Part shown: positions 62,650 through 64,000 of the stretch, in pieces
How positions within the stretch are numbered: position 1 is the first letter of the stretch
Layout: each line of letters starts with the position of its first letter
NCBI GenBank assembly: GCA_034435955.1
Contig: DAOTWA010000054.1
Location: forward strand, 62,001-126,000
Direction of reading: 5' to 3'
Origin: DAOTWA01 sp034435955
GTDB taxonomy: Bacteria; Chloroflexota; Anaerolineae; Anaerolineales; Anaerolineaceae
Length of the DNA stretch: 64,000 nucleotides
Notes under the pieces: model-generated
What the model saw: the letters and a program-made list of their open reading frames with translations, nothing else
Database searches by the model: none
What the model was told of the DNA's origin: nothing
Made by a program: the position numbers and the translations under genes

Positions 62650-62660
62650 CTCTAACCCCT

Positions 62661-62707
62661 CCACACGAATGTGGATTAATTATAAGCAGTACGAGCGCGG
62701 TTGCCGA
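62661..62707 (-). promoter_or_regulatory. Promoter and UUCG hairpin before the HtrA-like gene
   Basis: Minus-strand TCGGCA (62702-62707) and TATAAT (62679-62684) are 17 bp apart. Downstream, CCACA-TTCG-TGTGG (62661-62674) forms a UUCG-loop hairpin whose last two Gs belong to the GGAGG ribosome-binding site. It might limit translation. Confidence 0.45.
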
Positions 62708-62797
62708 TGCCTGCCTGGAAGAAATATTGTTTATCGTTTATAGATTATCAAAAGTAAGTTTAGAGGTGGGGGGAAATTTCGTTACACAACCGGAAAA

Positions 62798-63088
62798 TCA
62801 ATTGCCTTCAGCCGGTGGGGAAGGGGGTGCCGGGTTGCCTGATTCCCCGGCGTCGTCGATAGGACGGTCCAAGGCCGATACGCGCCGGGAGAGCTCGGCC
62901 AGGCCCTCGTCTTCGTCCTGCCAGGGGTTGCGCCAGCTACGCCGCGGCGGTTGAGAAGGCGGAGCCTTGCGCGGCGCCGACGACGAGCGGCTGCGGTAAA
63001 TACCCCACAGGCCCAGATTCACGGCAAGGAAAATTACCCCGATCAAGCAGGCGGTTACGATGAGGGTTTGTTCGTGGGTAAGGTTCAT
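62798..63088 (-). CDS. Small single-pass membrane protein
   Basis: 96 aa. One membrane helix at about 8-28 (TLIVTACLIGVIFLAVNLGL), then a basic, Ser/Pro/Arg-rich cytoplasmic stretch and a Glu/Asp-rich segment. No family recognised. AGGACGG precedes the ATG by about 6 nt, and it follows the HAD gene by 15 nt, so the two probably share a transcript. Confidence 0.7.
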   Translation of the reverse strand: MNLTHEQTLIVTACLIGVIFLAVNLGLWGIYRSRSSSAPRKAPPSQPPRRSWRNPWQDEDEGLAELSRRVSALDRPIDDAGESGNPAPPSPPAEGN

Positions 63089-63103
63089 GCACCGTCCTAT
63101 CCT

Positions 63104-63751
63104 TTAGGGGGGAAGGACGCGAGGAAGATCTGCCAGGCGGGCGATGCGTGGAAACGAATCCGGGTTGGTTGGCTGGTCGCCCACCTGCACGACGAACATG
63201 CCCAAGTCGCGCGCTGCAGCCAGGTTGTGAGGCGTATCATCCGCCAGCAGGCAGCGGGTCGGATCGGCTTCTCCAGCGCGCTGGAAGGCGATGGCAAATG
63301 CTTCGCGCATCGGTTTGCAGTACGGCTCCAGGTCGTGGACGTCGATCACTCCTTCGAAACAGTCCTCAACGCCCAATCGTGCCATCACCCGCCGCGCGTG
63401 AGCGCGGTCGGCGTTGGTAAAGATATATTTGCGCTGTGGGTAGGCCATTAAGGTGCGGCGCAGCTCTGGATCGGGAGAAAGGTAATCCTCGATGGGCAGG
63501 TCGTGGACATAGGCCAGATAGTCGTCAACGTCCACCTGCATCGTTGCCTGTAAGCCGCGCAAGGTAGTGCCGTATTCCATGTAAAGGCGCCGACGCAGAT
63601 CGTGAACCTGATCCTTGGGCAGGCCAAGGCGCTCGAGCATGTATTTACAGATACGCTCGCGAATAGCCGGCCACAGGCCGCTGGCGGCTGGATACAAGGT
63701 GTCGTCCAGGTCAATGAGGAAGACGGATAATGTCACGCTGTCAGTATACAT
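63104..63751 (-). CDS. HAD-superfamily phosphatase (pyrimidine 5'-nucleotidase-like)
   Basis: 215 aa. HAD motif I FLIDLDDTLYP with both catalytic Asp, motif II FTNADRAHARRVM and motif III/IV with CKPMREAF and LLADDTPHN. The SDT1/Pyr-5'-nucleotidase-type cap is suggested by the IRERICKYMLERLGLP segment. It likely removes phosphate from a nucleotide or sugar phosphate. Start ATG 63751, or GTG 63736, which lies 6 nt after a TATACT box on the minus strand. Divergent from mutL. Confidence 0.85.
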   Translation of the reverse strand: MYTDSVTLSVFLIDLDDTLYPAASGLWPAIRERICKYMLERLGLPKDQVHDLRRRLYMEYGTTLRGLQATMQVDVDDYLAYVHDLPIEDYLSPDPELRRTLMAYPQRKYIFTNADRAHARRVMARLGVEDCFEGVIDVHDLEPYCKPMREAFAIAFQRAGEADPTRCLLADDTPHNLAAARDLGMFVVQVGDQPTNPDSFPRIARLADLPRVLPP

Positions 63752-63773
63752 GAAAAGGCACAGCCCCGTAAGG

Positions 63774-63779
63774 TATAAT
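63774..63779 (+). promoter_or_regulatory. -10 box of mutL
   Basis: TATAAT, 18 nt before the mutL ATG, with a GGAGGAG ribosome-binding site between. No convincing -35 is seen; the region overlaps the HAD gene promoter on the other strand. Confidence 0.55.
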
Positions 63780-63797
63780 CAGCGCGGAGGAGCCCTG

Positions 63798-64000
63798 ATG
63801 CCAATTCACGTGCTGCCCGAAGAGGTCGCTTCACAAATTGCCGCCGGTGAAGTGGTGGAGCGGCCTGCATCCGTTGTCAAGGAATTGGTTGAAAATGCCC
63901 TTGACGCGGGTGCGCGCACGGTTTCCATTGTGGTCAACGGAGCAGGGCGGCGGCTGATTGAAGTGGCCGACGACGGTGCGGGTATCCCAGAGAATGAGGC
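63798..64000 (+). CDS. mutL: DNA mismatch repair protein MutL, N-terminal part (window edge)
   Basis: Only the first 67 codons are inside the window. The translation begins MPIHVLPEEVASQIAAGEVV and continues with ERPASVVKELVENALDAGA, the GHKL-ATPase motif I of MutL, and DDGAGIPENE (motif II). MutL couples mismatch recognition by MutS to strand removal. GGAGG 10 nt upstream supports ATG 63798. Cut by the window end. Confidence 0.95.
   Translation, partial: MPIHVLPEEVASQIAAGEVVERPASVVKELVENALDAGARTVSIVVNGAGRRLIEVADDGAGIPENE

Noticed and set aside
1..64000. CRISPR arrays, IS elements, tRNA or rRNA genes
   Set aside because: No regularly spaced repeats, transposase motifs, or tRNA/rRNA signatures were noticed on reading, although short tRNAs can be missed by eye.

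Overview
The window reads as chromosomal DNA of a Gram-positive-like or deep-branching bacterium, most likely a Chloroflexota (Anaerolineae-type) lineage. This is an inference from protein style and gene mix, not from a marker search: a YvcK protein with an N-terminal membrane domain, a Ser/Thr kinase next to an FHA/winged-helix regulator, a CpXC protein, a type-5-like uracil-DNA glycosylase, and lipoproteins with Pro/Thr-rich linkers. GC is moderately high except in part of the surface-polysaccharide cluster. No rRNA, tRNA, CRISPR array, phage or insertion sequence was found.

Layout. 0.2-10.7 kb holds recJ, a polytopic membrane protein, a signalling group (Ser/Thr kinase, FHA-winged-helix protein, CpXC protein, soluble GAF-PAS histidine kinase), a class-III aminotransferase and a ROK sugar kinase. 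10.7-16.1 kb holds yvcK and then the glycolytic run gap-pgk-tpiA, followed by an HExxH membrane protein that overlaps tpiA. 16.1-27.7 kb is housekeeping and envelope: two tandem paralogous lipoproteins, upp, ruvB, queA, a GH3-like membrane protein, a threonine-dehydratase-like enzyme, an AAA+ ATPase, a family-2 glycosyltransferase and a uracil-DNA glycosylase.

27.9-56.1 kb is one long minus-strand surface-polysaccharide locus of 23 genes. In transcription order: a Wzz/Wzc-like chain-length regulator and tyrosine kinase, YdcF-like protein, glycoside-hydrolase-like protein, methyltransferase, kinase-like P-loop protein, Wzx-type flippase, CapA-like protein, a divergent enolase paralogue, a histidine phosphatase, an ATP-grasp protein, a GINT1-N-like protein, O-antigen polymerase/ligase, three family-4 glycosyltransferases with a hexapeptide acyltransferase among them, a DegT aminotransferase, two related cysteine-rich proteins flanking a FemAB/GNAT-like protein, an initiating sugar-phosphate transferase with inverted domain order, an NAD-dependent epimerase, a sugar nucleotidyltransferase and a second DegT aminotransferase. 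Most gaps are short or are stop/start overlaps. A good sigma-70 promoter, a folded leader and an intrinsic terminator lie upstream of the first gene, which suggests a regulated leader RNA.

57.1-64.0 kb returns to housekeeping: eno, pyrG, an S1-domain protein, an HtrA-like protease with PDZ domain, a small membrane protein, a HAD phosphatase and the start of mutL, cut by the window edge.

The strongest leads for something undescribed are the enolase-like / histidine phosphatase / ATP-grasp trio inside the polysaccharide locus (a true enolase lies 11 kb away), the paired Cys-rich proteins bracketing a FemAB-like protein, the permuted sugar transferase, and the structured leader of the polysaccharide operon. 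Several genes (yvcK, ruvB, the family-2 glycosyltransferase) have a -10 box 7-8 nt before ATG, so leaderless or nearly leaderless transcripts seem to be used here.
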